8,091 nt of DNA, from positions 1-8,091 of the forward strand of contig DWVA01000056.1 of assembly GCA_019120475.1 (NCBI GenBank), read 5' to 3'. Numbering within the stretch: the first letter of the stretch is position 1; every line of letters starts with the position of its first letter. Origin of the DNA: Candidatus Blautia intestinipullorum (GTDB lineage: Bacteria > Bacillota > Clostridia > Lachnospirales > Lachnospiraceae). The notes below the pieces were generated by a model. That model saw only the letters and a program-made list of their open reading frames with translations. It was not told the origin of the DNA and ran no database searches. Of this stretch, positions 6,285 to 8,091 are shown in pieces. A program made the translations under genes and the position numbers.

Positions 6285-7742
6285 ATGTATTATATAGGCG
6301 TTGATCTGGGTACCTCCGCGGTGAAGCTTCTGCTTATGGAGGAATCCGGAAAAATAGAAAAAATCGTATCAAGAGAATATCCCCTGTATTTTCCCCATCC
6401 GGGATGGTCGGAGCAGAATCCGGAAGACTGGATGAAAGAGGCTATGGAGGGGATCAAAGAACTGACATCTGAGATCGACAGATCTCAGGTGGCAGGCATC
6501 GGATGCGGCGGACAGATGCACGGACTGGTGACGCTGGATGCGGAGGATCATGTGATCCGTCCCGCGATCCTCTGGAACGACGGAAGGACCGGCGCGGAGA
6601 CCGAGTATCTGAACACCGTTATCGGTAAAGACAAGCTTTCCCAGTATACGGCCAATATCGCATTCGCGGGATTTACCGCTCCGAAGATCCTCTGGATGAA
6701 GAAGAACGAGCCGGAGAATTTCGCAAAAGTTAAGAAGATCATGCTTCCCAAGGATTATCTGGCATACTGTATGACAGGTTCCTTCTGCACAGATCTCTCC
6801 GACGCTTCCGGTATGCTTCTTCTGGATGTGAAGAACCGCTGCTGGTCAAAGGAAATGCTGGAAATCTGCGGCATTACGGAAGAACAGCTTCCGAAGCTTT
6901 ATGAGAGCTGGCAGATTGTGGGAACCCTGAAACCGGAGATCGCTTCCGAACTGGGGCTGTCCGCAGATGTGAAATTTGTTGCCGGTGCCGGAGACAACGC
7001 GGCGGCGGCAGTGGGAACAGGAACAGTAGGCGACGGACAGTGTAATATTTCACTGGGAACCTCGGGAACTGTTTTCATTTCCAGCAAAGATTTCGGCGTG
7101 GACGAGAACAACGCTCTTCATTCCTTCGATCATGCGGACGGCAGATACCATCTGATGGGATGCATGCTCAGCGCCGCTTCCTGCAACAAATGGTGGTCTG
7201 AAGAAATTCTCCACACCAAAGATTTTGCGAAAGAGCAGGAGGGAATCGTGAAACTGGGTGAGAACCAGGTGTTCTTCCTTCCCTATCTGATGGGCGAGAG
7301 ATCTCCCCACAATAATCCTGACGCAAGGGCTGTATTCTTCGGAATGTCCATGGACACCACAAGAGAAGAGATGACACAGGCGGTTCTGGAAGGCGTTGCC
7401 TTCGGCCTCAGAGATTCTCTCGAGGTTGCCAGAAGCCTGGGGATTAAGATCGAAAGAACGAAGATCTGCGGCGGCGGAGCCAAGAGCCCGCTGTGGAAAA
7501 AGATCATCGCCAATGTGATGAATCTGAAAGTAGATGTACCCGCAGTAGAGGAAGGTCCCTCCATGGGCGGCGCCATGCTGGCGGCGGTTGGATGCGGAGC
7601 CTATCCGGATGTGGAGACTATCGCAGAGAAGTTTGTTCATGTGGTAGAGACTGTGGAGCCGGATCCTGAACTGGTGGCGAAATATGAGGAACGTTATCAG
7701 AAATTCAAAAAGCTTTATCCTACAATGAAAGAGCTTTTCTGA
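6285..7742 (+). CDS. xylB: FGGY-family carbohydrate kinase, xylulokinase type
   Basis: This 485-residue kinase has the usual xylulokinase length. The N-terminal phosphate loop is DLGTSAVK (7-14). The substrate loop GQMHGLV (76-82) is the xylulokinase-style Met-His-Gly motif. The likely catalytic base is D237 in AGAGDNAAAAVG, equivalent to the Asp of the GGGDNA motif in E. coli XylB. The ATP-binding loops are SLGTSGTV (256-263) and GGGAKSPLW (396-404), the latter being the FGGY signature region. It transfers the gamma-phosphate of ATP to a ketose, D-xylulose in the type member, feeding the pentose phosphate pathway. GGAG sits 8 nt upstream of the ATG, and the gap to the isomerase gene is 31 bp, so the two form an operon. 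The subfamily call is good, but FGGY kinases shift substrate easily and the partner isomerase is FucI/AraA-like rather than xylose isomerase, so the true substrate could be another ketopentose or deoxyketose. Confidence 0.88.
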   Translation: MYYIGVDLGTSAVKLLLMEESGKIEKIVSREYPLYFPHPGWSEQNPEDWMKEAMEGIKELTSEIDRSQVAGIGCGGQMHGLVTLDAEDHVIRPAILWNDGRTGAETEYLNTVIGKDKLSQYTANIAFAGFTAPKILWMKKNEPENFAKVKKIMLPKDYLAYCMTGSFCTDLSDASGMLLLDVKNRCWSKEMLEICGITEEQLPKLYESWQIVGTLKPEIASELGLSADVKFVAGAGDNAAAAVGTGTVGDGQCNISLGTSGTVFISSKDFGVDENNALHSFDHADGRYHLMGCMLSAASCNKWWSEEILHTKDFAKEQEGIVKLGENQVFFLPYLMGERSPHNNPDARAVFFGMSMDTTREEMTQAVLEGVAFGLRDSLEVARSLGIKIERTKICGGGAKSPLWKKIIANVMNLKVDVPAVEEGPSMGGAMLAAVGCGAYPDVETIAEKFVHVVETVEPDPELVAKYEERYQKFKKLYPTMKELF

Positions 7743-7780
7743 GAGAGGATTCCAACAGCAGTTTTTAAATGAAACAAATC

Positions 7781-7835
7781 AAGACTGGTATATTGTGGCA
7801 GGAAAATAAGTCCATAATATACCAGTCTTTTGTTT
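7781..7835 (+). terminator. Strong intrinsic terminator of the sugar operon
   Basis: An 18-bp stem with a single G-T wobble forms from AAGACTGGTATATTGTGG (7781-7798) and CCATAATATACCAGTCTT (7812-7829). The 13-nt loop is followed by TTTGTTTT. It lies 38 bp after the kinase stop codon and closes the operon. The left flank read on the opposite strand has only short T-runs, so termination is mainly in the + direction. Confidence 0.92.
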
Positions 7836-7864
7836 TCAGAAAAAATCCGCTGTTTGATATCTGC

Positions 7865-7892
7865 TTGAAAAAATTACAAAAAATTATATAAT
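7865..7892 (+). promoter_or_regulatory. Sigma-70/SigA-type promoter for the gene at 7942
   Basis: TTGAAA (7865-7870) and a perfect TATAAT (7887-7892) are separated by 16 nt, with an A/T-rich spacer and flanks. Transcription would start near 7899, leaving a leader of about 43 nt before the ATG at 7942. It lies just after the operon terminator, so the next gene is an independent transcription unit. Confidence 0.8.
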
Positions 7893-7941
7893 AAAAATGA
7901 AATAATATTACAGTTTTTGCCATATGCCCGGAGGTTACATA

Positions 7942-8091
7942 ATGAATCAGAAAAAAACAAAAAAACCAGTGAAAAAAGAAATACTGCTGATCCTCCTGGG
8001 CATATTTTTTGTTGTGCTTTTTCTCGTCTTCATGAACAGCTTCTACGAGACCGTATGGGAGAGAAGCGGCATCAATGAGGCGGAAGAGATA
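7942..8091 (+). CDS. Membrane-anchored protein of unknown function, N-terminal 50 residues only
   Basis: The frame starts at an ATG preceded by GGAGG with 7-nt spacing, and it stays open to the window end. The visible part begins with a Lys-rich cytoplasmic stretch (MNQKKTKKPVKKE). One hydrophobic membrane segment follows (about residues 14-31, ILLILLGIFFVVLFLVF), then the charged sequence NSFYETVWERSGINEAEEI. There is no lipobox or signal-peptidase site, so it reads as an uncleaved anchor with the following part outside the cell. This layout is common in sensor proteins (histidine kinases, chemoreceptors, cyclic-di-GMP enzymes with an extracytoplasmic sensing domain), but nothing visible proves any of these. 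Confidence 0.75.
   Translation, partial: MNQKKTKKPVKKEILLILLGIFFVVLFLVFMNSFYETVWERSGINEAEEI

Overview
The window looks like a chromosomal segment from a low-to-mid GC Gram-positive anaerobe, most likely a gut Lachnospiraceae (Blautia / Clostridium cluster XIVa type). This is inferred from the strong AGGAGG-type ribosome binding sites, the Firmicutes-like promoter boxes, the U-tailed intrinsic terminators and the gene repertoire: a viroplasmin-type RNase H, a DUF4867 protein and an AraC regulator next to sugar genes. All genes run on the + strand. I see no rRNA, tRNA, CRISPR array or mobile element.

Left part (1-3044). The window opens inside the last 40 codons of a sensor histidine kinase; its G2 ATP-lid motif is visible. 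A large FUSC-type (fusaric acid / aromatic acid exporter-like) membrane protein follows. Next comes a two-domain ribonuclease H with an N-terminal viroplasmin-like RNA/DNA-hybrid binding domain and a C-terminal catalytic domain with all key acidic residues.

Central part (3045-7836). This is a sugar-utilisation cassette: an AraC-family regulator with an N-terminal cupin sensor domain, an intergenic control region with an extended -10 promoter and a perfect 11-bp terminator hairpin, then a DUF4867 cupin-like protein, an L-fucose/L-arabinose-isomerase-fold enzyme and a xylulokinase-type FGGY kinase. The kinase is followed by a strong 18-bp terminator. The implied pathway is aldose to ketose (isomerase) to ketose phosphate (kinase), probably induced through the AraC protein. 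The substrate cannot be read from the sequence. The DUF4867 protein occupies the position that a mutarotase or accessory enzyme often has in such operons. This is the least understood part of the window and the best candidate for an undescribed function.

Right edge (7837-8091). A clear sigma-70-type promoter drives the start of a new gene. Only 50 residues are visible, showing a Lys-rich N-terminus and one membrane segment, so its function cannot be assigned.
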